The position numbers were made by a program, and so were the translations under genes. From positions 682,001 through 746,000 of the forward strand of contig NZ_FNON01000004.1 of the NCBI RefSeq assembly GCF_900107045.1: a DNA stretch of 64,000 bases. The letters are read 5' to 3'. Shown piece by piece: positions 49,881 through 58,304 of this stretch (its first letter is position 1; the number at the start of each line of letters is the position of its first letter). This DNA is from Amycolatopsis xylanica. Lineage in GTDB: Bacteria > Actinomycetota > Actinomycetes > Mycobacteriales > Pseudonocardiaceae. The notes beneath the pieces are model-generated. The model did no database searches, was not told the origin of the DNA, and saw only the letters and a program-made list of their open reading frames with translations.

Positions 49881-50687
49881 TCAGACCACCAGCCGACGGT
49901 AGAAGTTCCGGCGGGCGAGGTACGCGCCGGCGCCGCTCAGCGCGCACAGGAACGCGAAGTGACCCAGCAACGCGAGAGGTCCAGGCCCGGCGCCCATGGC
50001 TCCGCGCGCGAGCTCGTTTCCGTGCCACAGCGGGGAAATCCAGGTGAGCCAGCGCAGGAACAGCGGCAGCTGGGAGATTGGGAAGAAGGTGCCGCTGAAC
50101 AGGATCATCGGCATCAGCACGAAGCGGAACAGCATCCCGAACCGCTCCCCCTCGTCATGGGTCGCCGCGGCGAACGCCATGATCGGCGCGGCCGTCGCCA
50201 TCCCGGCGAAGACGCCGATCACGATGACCAGCAGCACCCCGGCATTGGCCCAGGCGCCGAAGAACGCCGCGACCACCGCGTACGTCACGGCGGCCAGCAG
50301 CAGCCGGATACCGATCCAGATCGCGTGCCCGCCGCACACCTGGCCGGGACTGACCGGGGTCGCGGTGGCGGCGACGAAATGCCGTTGCCACTTGAACCCG
50401 GACAGCACCGCGTACGTCGACTCGCCGACGGCGAACTGGATCCCGCCCGCGACCAGCAGGCACGGCGCGATGTACTGCAGATACGGCAGGCCGCCGGTGG
50501 CGGGCCCGGCCTCCACCTGGGACCCGAAGCCGAGCCCCATCGCACCGAGGAACAGCACGGGCTGCAGGCCGCTCGAATACAGCGTCGCCCGCCAGTAGCG
50601 TCGATACCAGGTCCAGTAGGCCTCGACCTGCGCCCAAGCGCCCGCCCACGCTCCCGGCACCCGGCCCGTCGACCGCGCGGTGGTCAT
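49881..50687 (-). CDS. ABC-2 type exporter permease (first)
   Basis: A 268-aa membrane protein related to the second permease: TLYSSGLQPVLFLGAMGLGFGSQVEAG, YLQYIAPCLLVAGGIQFAVGESTYAVLSGFKWQRHFVAATATPVSP, and MLFRFVLMPMILFSGTFFPISQLPLFLRWLTWISPLWHGNEL. The ATG overlaps the ATPase stop (TGATG), so translation is coupled. The two unlike permeases probably form a heterodimer. Confidence 0.88.
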   Translation of the reverse strand: MTTARSTGRVPGAWAGAWAQVEAYWTWYRRYWRATLYSSGLQPVLFLGAMGLGFGSQVEAGPATGGLPYLQYIAPCLLVAGGIQFAVGESTYAVLSGFKWQRHFVAATATPVSPGQVCGGHAIWIGIRLLLAAVTYAVVAAFFGAWANAGVLLVIVIGVFAGMATAAPIMAFAAATHDEGERFGMLFRFVLMPMILFSGTFFPISQLPLFLRWLTWISPLWHGNELARGAMGAGPGPLALLGHFAFLCALSGAGAYLARRNFYRRLVV

Positions 50688-51610
50688 CACTCCACCAGCG
50701 ATCGGCCGGTGAGGCGGAGGAACACGTCCTCCAGGCTGCTGCGCCGGACCAGGCTCGACACCGGCCGGTGCCCCTCGGCGTGCACCCGCTCCAAGGTGGC
50801 CTCCCCCTGCGGCGTGTAGAGCAACGCCCGGTCGGCCAGCACCTCGACGCGCTCGGCGAACCGGCTCAGGTCGGGCGCCGCTTCGCCAGGCGGGAACCGC
50901 AGCTCCAGCACCTCGCGGGTGGAGTACTTGGCGATCAGCCCCGACGGCGAGCCCTCGGCGACGATCCGCCCGTTGTCCATGACGACCAAGCGGTCGCAGA
51001 GCTGCTCGGCCTCGTCCATGTAGTGGGTGGTGATGATGAGCGTGACCCCGTTGGCCTTGAGCCGGAACAGCCTGTCCCACAACAGATGCCGGGCCTGCGG
51101 GTCGAGCCCGGTGGTCGGCTCGTCGAGCAGCAGCAGCTCGGGATCGTTGACCAGCGAGCGCGCGATGGTGAGCCTGCGCTTCATGCCGCCGGAGAGCGCT
51201 TCCACCTCGGCGTTCTCGCGATCGGACAGCTGCGCGAACTCCAGCAGCTCCCCCGCCTTCTCCTTGACGTGCGCACGCGAGAGGCCGAAATAGCGCCCGT
51301 AGACCTGGAGGTTCTGCCGGACGGTGAGCTCGGTGTCGAGGTTGTCCTGCTGCGGGACCACGCCGAGCCTGGCGCGGATCTTCGGCCCGTCGACGCTCGG
51401 GTCCATGCCGAGCACCTTGAGATCGCCATCGGACCGCGGCGAGACGGTGGCGATCATCCGCATGGTCGACGACTTGCCTGCCCCGTTCGGCCCGAGGAAC
51501 CCGAACGCCTCGCCCCGCTTGACCTGCACGTCGATCCCGCGCACGGCTTCGAACTCGCCGAAACGCTTCACCAGCGCCTTCGCCTGCACCATCGGTTCGT
51601 CGTGATCCAC
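50687..51610 (-). CDS. ABC exporter ATP-binding protein (DrrA-like)
   Basis: A 307-aa ATPase: Walker A GFLGPNGAGKSSTMRMI, Q-loop VVPQQDNLDTELTV, signature EALSGGMKRRLTIARSLVNDP, Walker B LLLLDEPTTGLDP, and H-loop TLIITTHYMDEAE. The C-terminal DUF4162-like region (VLELRFPPGEAAPDLSRFAERVEVL ... SSLEDVFLRLTGRSL) is typical of drug and lipid exporters of the daunorubicin-resistance type. The GTG at 51610 is my choice; an ATG six codons later is possible. The exported substrate is unknown. Confidence 0.9.
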   Translation of the reverse strand: MDHDEPMVQAKALVKRFGEFEAVRGIDVQVKRGEAFGFLGPNGAGKSSTMRMIATVSPRSDGDLKVLGMDPSVDGPKIRARLGVVPQQDNLDTELTVRQNLQVYGRYFGLSRAHVKEKAGELLEFAQLSDRENAEVEALSGGMKRRLTIARSLVNDPELLLLDEPTTGLDPQARHLLWDRLFRLKANGVTLIITTHYMDEAEQLCDRLVVMDNGRIVAEGSPSGLIAKYSTREVLELRFPPGEAAPDLSRFAERVEVLADRALLYTPQGEATLERVHAEGHRPVSSLVRRSSLEDVFLRLTGRSLVE

Positions 51611-51668
51611 GCTTCGCAGCCTAAGACCCACCACCGACACTTTTCGACCGCTTTACGTTCAGCGCAGG

Positions 51669-54134
51669 TCAGCCCGCGCTCCGCTCGGTCGGCCTGGCCC
51701 GGACGAGCTCGTCGAGCCGTCGCACGGAGTCGGTATCACCCTCGATCAGGCGGATCATTTCGACCAACTCGGTCAAGCCACCCTCGTGCCGTTCGCACGC
51801 ACGCAACAGCGCGATGATCTGAAGACGGTCCTGGGAGTGATGCGGGACTGCCTGGGCTATTTCGGGGCGCAGCATGGTGAACAGCCGTAACCGGACGGAC
51901 GCGTCACGAACGGCCGGAATGGCGAGCATCGCTTCGGCCACGGCGAGAAACCCGGACTTCGTCGAGCCCACCTCGCCCAATCGCCGCACCCACGCGGACA
52001 ACTGGGTTTTCATCGCGGTCACGGAAATCGGGCGATACGCCTCCGGATTCGCGTCCGCTCGGGCACGAATGGCGTCCCTATAAAAGGAATCGCTGGCGAC
52101 GACGGTCAATGCCGCATCGGCCCCTTTCGCGTCCTTGGCTTCCAGGAGCCGAAACGCGGTTACGAGCGCCGCGCCGGCGAACCCATTCTGATCGACGAGA
52201 ACCTCACCCGAGGTCACGGCGAGTCGCACCCGCAATTGCGCCTCGAAGACATGGGTCGCGTTGTGCAGTCTCAGTCCGGCGAGCAATCGGTCGGGCAGCC
52301 TGTCGGCGAACCAGCTCGTGGGGAATTCCGGCTTGGCCATGATGAACATGCCATCCCCGCGGTCTTCGACACGGCACTCGTTCCAGTAGATCCCCGACTC
52401 GTCGAACGCCGTCCGCACCACCTTGAACAAGCCCTCGCGAACGGCTGCCAGATGCGGCCGTGTCCGCATGGGATCGGTGAATCCCTCGGCATCCAGCGCC
52501 ACGACCGTCACGTGATCATCCCGTGGCGGGCTCGGCTCGGCGGGCGCGAAGGACACCAGCCTGGTCGGATCGTCCCACAGCAGCACCAGCCCCGGCGCGA
52601 CTTCGCCTTGCCGCGCGGCGAGCTGGGCGGTGTGCAGACGCTCGGGAAGCGCGAGCAGGCCGTCGTCTTCGGTGAGCCTGCCGATGGCCTCTCTCGCGTC
52701 CTCCACGCTCGCGCCGCCTCGATGCCAGACGACGGCGGGCAACCCGGCCCGCAGCGCCGCGGTCAGTTCGTCACCACCCGGCTCCGGCTCGCTCGACGGC
52801 GGTCTCGACAACACCATCGACGTCCACCGCGCATCGCTCAGCACCTGCTCGACGTTCGCCGCCTGCTCACGGCTGCCCGCGTACACGTGATCGGCGGACG
52901 GATGGCTCTTGAGCATGTCCCAGCGCCTGCGCCACACCCGGTGCCAATGGGACGCTCTCATGCGTTCCAGCGAACGCACCACGATCGGGTAGTCGAGGTT
53001 CAAGGGGCGGGGGTGCCCTGAATCGTGCTCCTTGCACCACTCGTGGATCGGCAGATCCAGCAGCGAGCGGGGTAGCACGAACTCCACGGCGACCTGGCTG
53101 TCCAGGTTCGCCCACGATCGCTCGGCCTCGACGATCAGGCGATCGACATGGTGTTCCAGATTCGACCGCTCGACCGTATGCGGTCCGCCGCGTGGCGGCG
53201 GCCACTCCTCCGGGCGTTCCTGCCGCCACTCGGAAACCAGGTACCGATCCCGGTCGACCGCATCCGGCTCGATCGCGATCATCAGGTACAGCCGCGCGTC
53301 GCCGGTCCGCCGGCGGCCGGTTGTCCGCACGGGCAGCGCCGACTCGAGGCCGAGCCGCCGCGCCTGCACGTCGTTCCAGTCCCGGAGCGCTGCCGCCAGG
53401 TCGTCGTCGACATGACCGGCGAGGAACTCGAGAAAGGCCAGGGCAGGCGGAAGGCTGTCTTCGGGCGCGGCGAACTCGGACAGCACGACGAAGGCCGCCC
53501 ACGCGTCCGCGTCACGCTCCAGTGGCACCTGATGGCCGACGGCCTGCGCCGTGACTGACGCCAGCTCGGGCGTGGTCACGCCGGAAAGCAAGCCCCGAAG
53601 CCGGTTCAGTCCTTCGCCGGGCACCAGTGTCATCGCGGAAACCGCGCCGCGCAGCAGTTCGTACTCACGTGAGGCCGGCCGTAACATCCGGACCGCGTCG
53701 ACCAGTGCCGCCATGCCACCGTCGGTCCGCGCGCAGACGTTGACCAGCTCGATCAGCGCCTCGCGGTGATCGAGCCGGTCGGGCACCGCCAGCGGGCGTC
53801 CCAGTGCGTCAGAGGTCAGGTCGACCAGCAGCCGCAGCGGATCGCCGAGCCCGGCCTCCACCAGCACCGTGACCACGGTGTCCCGCATCGAGCTGTCGAC
53901 CGCACCGGCGAGCAGCTCACTCTCGCGGACGCCGAGCACACGGGCGAGCACCGCGACCTCGTCCGCGGTGAGGTACTTGCGCACTCCTGTTTCGATCTTG
54001 GCGACGGTGCCACGGGTCAGCGGCAGCCCTGCCTGGGTGCACTCGTCGGCCAGCCGCTGGGCGGACCAGCCCTTCGCGGTGCGCAGCCGCCGCACCCGGT
54101 CGGCGACGAGCCCGGTGACCGTCGTGTCCTGCAT
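51669..54134 (-). CDS. XRE-HTH / EAD / VMAP-C / cyclase-homology conflict-system-like protein
   Basis: An 821-aa multidomain protein. Residues 8-75 are an XRE helix-turn-helix (RVRRLRTAKGWSAQRLADE ... GTVAKIETG). Residues 82-165 resemble a diverged effector-associated domain. About 280-530 match the VMAP-C domain: LYLMIAIEP, VAVEFVLPRSLLDLPIHEWC, LNLDYPIVVRSLERM and LVLLWDDPTRL. Residues 541-715 are class III nucleotide-cyclase homology, with metal-type Asp548 (VVALDAEGFTD) and Asp594 (DRGDGMFIM) and LRVRLAVTSGEVL. Residues 728-815 are a typical EAD2 (LRPEIAQAV ... GGLTELVEMIRLIEGD). EADs and VMAP-C belong to NTP-dependent bacterial conflict systems. No vWA or MoxR partner is adjacent. The ATG follows GGAGGT closely. 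Confidence 0.8.
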   Translation of the reverse strand: MQDTTVTGLVADRVRRLRTAKGWSAQRLADECTQAGLPLTRGTVAKIETGVRKYLTADEVAVLARVLGVRESELLAGAVDSSMRDTVVTVLVEAGLGDPLRLLVDLTSDALGRPLAVPDRLDHREALIELVNVCARTDGGMAALVDAVRMLRPASREYELLRGAVSAMTLVPGEGLNRLRGLLSGVTTPELASVTAQAVGHQVPLERDADAWAAFVVLSEFAAPEDSLPPALAFLEFLAGHVDDDLAAALRDWNDVQARRLGLESALPVRTTGRRRTGDARLYLMIAIEPDAVDRDRYLVSEWRQERPEEWPPPRGGPHTVERSNLEHHVDRLIVEAERSWANLDSQVAVEFVLPRSLLDLPIHEWCKEHDSGHPRPLNLDYPIVVRSLERMRASHWHRVWRRRWDMLKSHPSADHVYAGSREQAANVEQVLSDARWTSMVLSRPPSSEPEPGGDELTAALRAGLPAVVWHRGGASVEDAREAIGRLTEDDGLLALPERLHTAQLAARQGEVAPGLVLLWDDPTRLVSFAPAEPSPPRDDHVTVVALDAEGFTDPMRTRPHLAAVREGLFKVVRTAFDESGIYWNECRVEDRGDGMFIMAKPEFPTSWFADRLPDRLLAGLRLHNATHVFEAQLRVRLAVTSGEVLVDQNGFAGAALVTAFRLLEAKDAKGADAALTVVASDSFYRDAIRARADANPEAYRPISVTAMKTQLSAWVRRLGEVGSTKSGFLAVAEAMLAIPAVRDASVRLRLFTMLRPEIAQAVPHHSQDRLQIIALLRACERHEGGLTELVEMIRLIEGDTDSVRRLDELVRARPTERSAG

Positions 54135-54182
54135 GTACCTCCGCCCGCCAGCCGTGCGGCCCCTGCTCAATGTAGCAGCATA

Positions 54183-54212
54183 TTGCGATCTTGTTCCGAA
54201 TCGGAACATACT
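54183..54212 (+). promoter_or_regulatory. Promoter with a perfect palindrome in its spacer, upstream of the cyclase-homology gene
   Basis: TTGCGA (54183-54188) and CATACT (54207-54212) are 18 bases apart. Between them TGTTCCGA-A-TCGGAACA (54192-54208) is a perfect 8-base inverted repeat, overlapping the -10. It is a likely operator for the XRE domain of the divergent protein. Confidence 0.6.
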
Positions 54213-54246
54213 GAGCCGACACGACGAGTCGACCGGAGGTGGCGTA

Positions 54247-54855
54247 GTGAACCTCCGGGCTCGCCAACCCGAACCTCGCTACCGCTCGATACTGGGTGCG
54301 GACATCGAGCACTCCACCGGGCACCTCAACACCGACAAAGGCGTGCTGCGCCAGGTGATGTACGACCTGTTTGACGAGGCGCTGGACGGCGCGGGCATCA
54401 CCAAGGAGCATCGCGACAAGCCGCTCGATCGCGGTGACGGCTTCTTCGCGCTGATCCACGCGACCGACGAGGTGCCCAAGACGCTGATGCTGAACTCGGT
54501 CATCCCCACGGTGAACCGCCTGCTGACCGACCACGGACTCCGGCATCCGGAGCACCGGTTCAAGCTCCGGATCGCGGTACACGCGGGTGAGGTGCACCGG
54601 GACGACAACGGCTGGTTCGGCGAAGCCATCGACCTGACCCACCGGCTGCTGAACGCCATGGAACTGAAGCGCACACTGCGCCGGACCGACGCGTCGCTCG
54701 TGCTTGTCGCTTCCGACGACATCTACCAAGGCGTCATCAGACACGGCTACGACGGCATCGACGCCGACACCTTCGAGGCCCGGATCCGGGTCCGGCTCGG
54801 CGGCCGTTACCACCGCGGCTGGGTTCACATCCCTGTGCTGACAACAAGCTCGTGA
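54247..54855 (+). CDS. Small nucleotide-cyclase-homology protein
   Basis: A 202-aa soluble protein consisting of one class III nucleotidyl-cyclase-like domain. ILGADIEHSTGHL has the first metal aspartate (Asp19), DRGDGFFALI the second (Asp64), and FKLRIAVHAGEVHRDDNGWFGEAIDLTHRLLNA is the substrate-side helix, keeping Arg133 but with Asp129 in place of the usual Asn. So metal binding is plausible, while true cyclase activity is doubtful. The GTG start has GGAGGTGG upstream. The same domain occurs in the divergent 821-aa protein, which suggests they work together. The stop TGA is part of palindrome B4. Confidence 0.8.
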   Translation: MNLRARQPEPRYRSILGADIEHSTGHLNTDKGVLRQVMYDLFDEALDGAGITKEHRDKPLDRGDGFFALIHATDEVPKTLMLNSVIPTVNRLLTDHGLRHPEHRFKLRIAVHAGEVHRDDNGWFGEAIDLTHRLLNAMELKRTLRRTDASLVLVASDDIYQGVIRHGYDGIDADTFEARIRVRLGGRYHRGWVHIPVLTTSS

Positions 54856-54893
54856 GCGTTCCGGGCGGTTAGAACCGCCCGGAACGCTCACGA
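54850..54893. repeat. Family B-related intergenic palindrome, copy B4
   Basis: Perfect 21-base arms around a central AG: TCGTGAGCGTTCCGGGCGGT plus T, then the complement. The outer TCGTGAG and central GGTTAGAACC are as in family B, but the middle is changed with compensating bases on both sides. It includes the TGA of the cyclase-homology gene. Confidence 0.85.
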
Positions 54894-54902
54894 CCCCAGT
54901 CG

Positions 54903-57900
54903 TCAGCCGACCTGCACGACCAGGCTTTGGCTCACGCCGTTGACAGTCACCGTCAGCCGAGCCGTCCCTGGGCGGATGGCCGTCAGCACGCCAGTCGCCG
55001 GGTCGAACGCCGCGATGTCCCACGGCGCCGCGCGCGGCCCGATGCGGGTTCCCCACGCGCCCGTCCACGTCGCGCTCACCGGGTACGCGACCGGCACCTG
55101 CCGCCCTCCCTGGGTGAGCACGGCCGAGACCGCCGCCGCACCACCGGGAGCCAACGTGGCGGGCCCCGAGATGCTCAGCGAGTCCACGTTCGGCCGGGTC
55201 TCGAAGCGCACCGGCTCCCGCCAGTCGGACGGGTCCATCCGGACGAGGGTCCAGCCCACGAAGCCGCCGTCGCCGGGCGCGGCCGCTGGCGCCTTGCCCG
55301 AGTTGCCGTTGATCAGGTACGGCACACCGTCCACACGCGACAGACTGAACACGCCGGCGTGTGAGGCGATCGCGCCGGCCGGTTTTCCTGACGCACGCTC
55401 GAAATCGGTGAGCCAGGACGTCAGGAGCGAGGCCTCCTTGCGGTCGGTCAGCTGCGAGCCGCCCGTCGGGCTCGGGTCCTTGACCGGGTGGTGCATCGCC
55501 ACGACGACGCCGCGCACCGCGGGGTCGGCCTGCGCGCCGTCGAGGGCCGAGCGCAGCAGGCGGACTTGGTCGAAGCCGCCGCCGCGGAGCGTGCCGCGTG
55601 AGGAATCCAGGAGTATCAACCGGATCCCACGCACGTCGACCACGCGATGCGTTTCACCGAAGGCGGCTTGGAACTCGGCGAGTCCGTGGCCGCCGTCGGC
55701 TTCGTGGTTGCCGGGGACGTAGTACCAGGGGACCTTGCCTTCGAGTTCCTCCGTCAGCAGGGACTTGGCCAGCGCGAAGTCCGGTGCGGTGCCGCGATCG
55801 ACCAGATCGCCGTTGATGAGGACCAGGTCCGGCTTGGCCGCGACGGCTTCGCGGAGCGCGCGGCGGGCCTGGACGGCCATGGCCGGGTTGTCCGAGGTGA
55901 ACTGGGCGTCGCTGACGACGGCGATGCGCAGGCCGCCCGTGCCCGCTAGGCCGAGCGCCGGGTCGTGCGGGAGCGGGTCGGCGGGCACGTCGGCCGCCGG
56001 GGCGACCGAGAAGGTCAGGTCGTCGAAGACCAAGCGGCCTTCGTATTGCTGGTCCGGGATGTTTTCGACGGCGTAGAACCGGGTGAGCCGCTGCCCGGCC
56101 GGCAGCGCGGCGGGCACGACGGCCTCGGCGTAGCGCCAGCCGGTCCAGTCGACGCTCAGCGAGAAGTCGACGATCGAGGGGACGTTGGCGGCGTCGCGGA
56201 GTTCGCCGCGGACCCAGGCGCCCTTGCCGTCGCCGTTGATCCACAAGCCGATCTTCTGCGTGCCCGCCGGGACGGCCAGTGGCACGGCCGCCGTGACATA
56301 GGCGGCGCGCGTCGCGTTGGTGCCGGTCAGGCGGTAGTCCAGTGCCAGGCCTTGGCCGTCGTGGCCGGGCGCCTCGGACAGCGCGGCGCCGACGACAGCC
56401 GGGTAGACGCTCGCGCTCCAGCCGGTGGGACCGTCCAAACCGGACGCGATGCGGGACTCGGTGCCCACCGAGGTGCTGAGGTGCGTGGACAGCCCGGCCG
56501 CGGTCGCGGTGATGACCGACGCGCCGGTCGTTTTCAGCGCGGTCACGGCGAAACCGTCGCCGGACGGCTCGACGCGCACGAGCGAGTGGTCGTAGTCGAG
56601 CTTGACGTCGTCCGGCTCGATCCAGGTGCCGTAGCCGTCCGCGTCGTAGCCGAACACCTTGAACGTGCCGCGTGCCGAAGCGCCGGAGAGCGCGACCTGC
56701 TCGGTGCTCGTGGCCAGCCGGACCGCCTTGCCCAGCACGGAAAGCCCGAGCCGTCCGCGCGCGAGCCCCTGTCCGACACGGACTTCGACGTCACCGGGCT
56801 CGTGCGCGGTGAAGACGCCCCGCGTGACACTCCCCCGCGCCGGGCTCGTGGTGAACCACTGCGGCTGGGCGGCGACGGGCGCGCCGGTTTCGTCGTGGCC
56901 GCCCGCGAAAAGCTTGCGGGTCAGGCCAGGCAGCACGCGGCGGGCGTCGGCGGTGTCCTCGACCGGGCGCGGCGCGAACGCGGTCAGTTTGCCGGTGCCC
57001 GCGGCCGTCGCGAAGCCGATGCCGTTGGGCACGACGCGCTCGCCGCCGTCGGACGGCGAGTTGTGCACGGTCGGCGCGGATTCGCCTTCCTCGCGGGCGA
57101 TCAGCGTCGACGAGCCGCCGCCGTCGAGGTTGATCGCGTCGGACGCACCGAGCGACTTCATGTGCCTGGCGAGTTCGAGTTCGGTCATGCCGCGGCTGTC
57201 GATCTGGCGGCCGTCGATGGTGGCGAGCCACATCTTCCGGCCGTCCGCCGAGAACCCGACGGCCGTGCGCGGGTGCATGGCGACCGAGTCGACCGGCTGG
57301 ATCTGCCCGTTCTTGACGAGCACCTTGTTGCCGCCGACGGCGACCGCGATCTTCCCGGCGTCACTGCGCGGCGCGAAGCCGACGCCCACGGGATCGCCGG
57401 CCCGCACCGCGCTCAGCGCGTCGGCTCCGGCATCCCTGGCCAGCAGGACCGTGCTGCCTGCGGGAATCGGCCCGTCCACCGGCTGGGTGCGCACCGCGGT
57501 GACCAGGCCGCCGCGGATCTCGATCTCGCGCACCCTCGTCGCGCCGGTGACCGCCGTCCGCCGCGAAGACGTGCCCCACAACGGGGTGTAGATACCGAGG
57601 GAAGCGACCTCGGGACTGTTGAGGTTCGACGCGGTCAGCACCTGGCCGCCGGGCAGGGTGACCGACGCTTCGAGGAAGATTTCCGCGAGCCGCGCGCGCC
57701 CCGCTTCCGTGACCGAGGCGGTGAAGTTGTGTCCCGACGCGGGCGCCGTCTGGAGCTGGCTCTTGTCGATGCCGACGCCGATCGGCGCGCCGGAGGCGTT
57801 GATGTCGAAGAAGTCGCCGTTGACGCCCGCGACGGAGCCGGTCCGGGTGACCTGCTGCGAGAGCGGTGTTCTCGCGGAGACCGTGCCGGGGCTCAGATAC

Positions 57901-58211
57901 GTGGGGCGCAACGACTTCACCGTGAGATCCACGGCGAGCGTGTCGCCGCGGATCCAGCCGAGCGGGTCGTAGCGGTCGAACTCGGTGAGGTTCAGCCCCG
58001 GCGCGACCGGCGAGGTGGCGCTGCTGGTGAGCAGGCCGTCGTCGGGCTCGGCGGTGGCGTAGGTGACGGGACCCTCGTGCGCCGAAGAGGCCGACGGCGC
58101 GGCTTCGACGGGCGGCGGGCCGAGCGGGGCGGACAGCGGGTCGGCGGTGGCGGGCGCGGTGAGGACGGACCCCAGCACGGCCGTGAGCGCAAGCAGGCGT
58201 GACTTCTTCAC
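54903..58211 (-). CDS. Secreted phosphodiester glycosidase (NAGPA-like) / metallophosphoesterase fusion
   Basis: A 1102-aa exported protein. The signal peptide MKKSRLLALTAVLGSVLTAPATA is followed by a phosphodiester glycosidase domain (about 75-410: GVNGDFFDINASGAPIGVGI, TAVGFSADGRKMWLATIDGRQ, and DAINLDGGGSSTLIARE), then Ig/Big-like and carbohydrate-binding-like segments (about 430-740). A calcineurin-type phosphoesterase follows (about 765-1010: IAVVSDAQF, LINGDLVDRG, YVPGNHEADGG, AMHHPVKD, IASHAGVFS), and a C-terminal Big-like repeat. It probably degrades phosphodiester-linked sugars of wall polymers or extracellular phosphates. The fold-to-substrate link is inference. Confidence 0.88.
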   Translation of the reverse strand: MKKSRLLALTAVLGSVLTAPATADPLSAPLGPPPVEAAPSASSAHEGPVTYATAEPDDGLLTSSATSPVAPGLNLTEFDRYDPLGWIRGDTLAVDLTVKSLRPTYLSPGTVSARTPLSQQVTRTGSVAGVNGDFFDINASGAPIGVGIDKSQLQTAPASGHNFTASVTEAGRARLAEIFLEASVTLPGGQVLTASNLNSPEVASLGIYTPLWGTSSRRTAVTGATRVREIEIRGGLVTAVRTQPVDGPIPAGSTVLLARDAGADALSAVRAGDPVGVGFAPRSDAGKIAVAVGGNKVLVKNGQIQPVDSVAMHPRTAVGFSADGRKMWLATIDGRQIDSRGMTELELARHMKSLGASDAINLDGGGSSTLIAREEGESAPTVHNSPSDGGERVVPNGIGFATAAGTGKLTAFAPRPVEDTADARRVLPGLTRKLFAGGHDETGAPVAAQPQWFTTSPARGSVTRGVFTAHEPGDVEVRVGQGLARGRLGLSVLGKAVRLATSTEQVALSGASARGTFKVFGYDADGYGTWIEPDDVKLDYDHSLVRVEPSGDGFAVTALKTTGASVITATAAGLSTHLSTSVGTESRIASGLDGPTGWSASVYPAVVGAALSEAPGHDGQGLALDYRLTGTNATRAAYVTAAVPLAVPAGTQKIGLWINGDGKGAWVRGELRDAANVPSIVDFSLSVDWTGWRYAEAVVPAALPAGQRLTRFYAVENIPDQQYEGRLVFDDLTFSVAPAADVPADPLPHDPALGLAGTGGLRIAVVSDAQFTSDNPAMAVQARRALREAVAAKPDLVLINGDLVDRGTAPDFALAKSLLTEELEGKVPWYYVPGNHEADGGHGLAEFQAAFGETHRVVDVRGIRLILLDSSRGTLRGGGFDQVRLLRSALDGAQADPAVRGVVVAMHHPVKDPSPTGGSQLTDRKEASLLTSWLTDFERASGKPAGAIASHAGVFSLSRVDGVPYLINGNSGKAPAAAPGDGGFVGWTLVRMDPSDWREPVRFETRPNVDSLSISGPATLAPGGAAAVSAVLTQGGRQVPVAYPVSATWTGAWGTRIGPRAAPWDIAAFDPATGVLTAIRPGTARLTVTVNGVSQSLVVQVG

Positions 58212-58304
58212 GAGCTACCCCAGCATCGAGTGAATGGTTGAGAACAAGCTCACCTGATCAGGAGGGCCGTGAGAAGACCTGCGGGTGAACGCTCCCCGAA
58301 CGGC

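Noticed and set aside
49053..54855. ABC exporter as a functional part of the VMAP/cyclase locus
   Set aside because: The exporter operon is complete by itself and reads as an ordinary DrrAB-type set, with no shared signals with the divergent pair. Adjacency alone is not enough.
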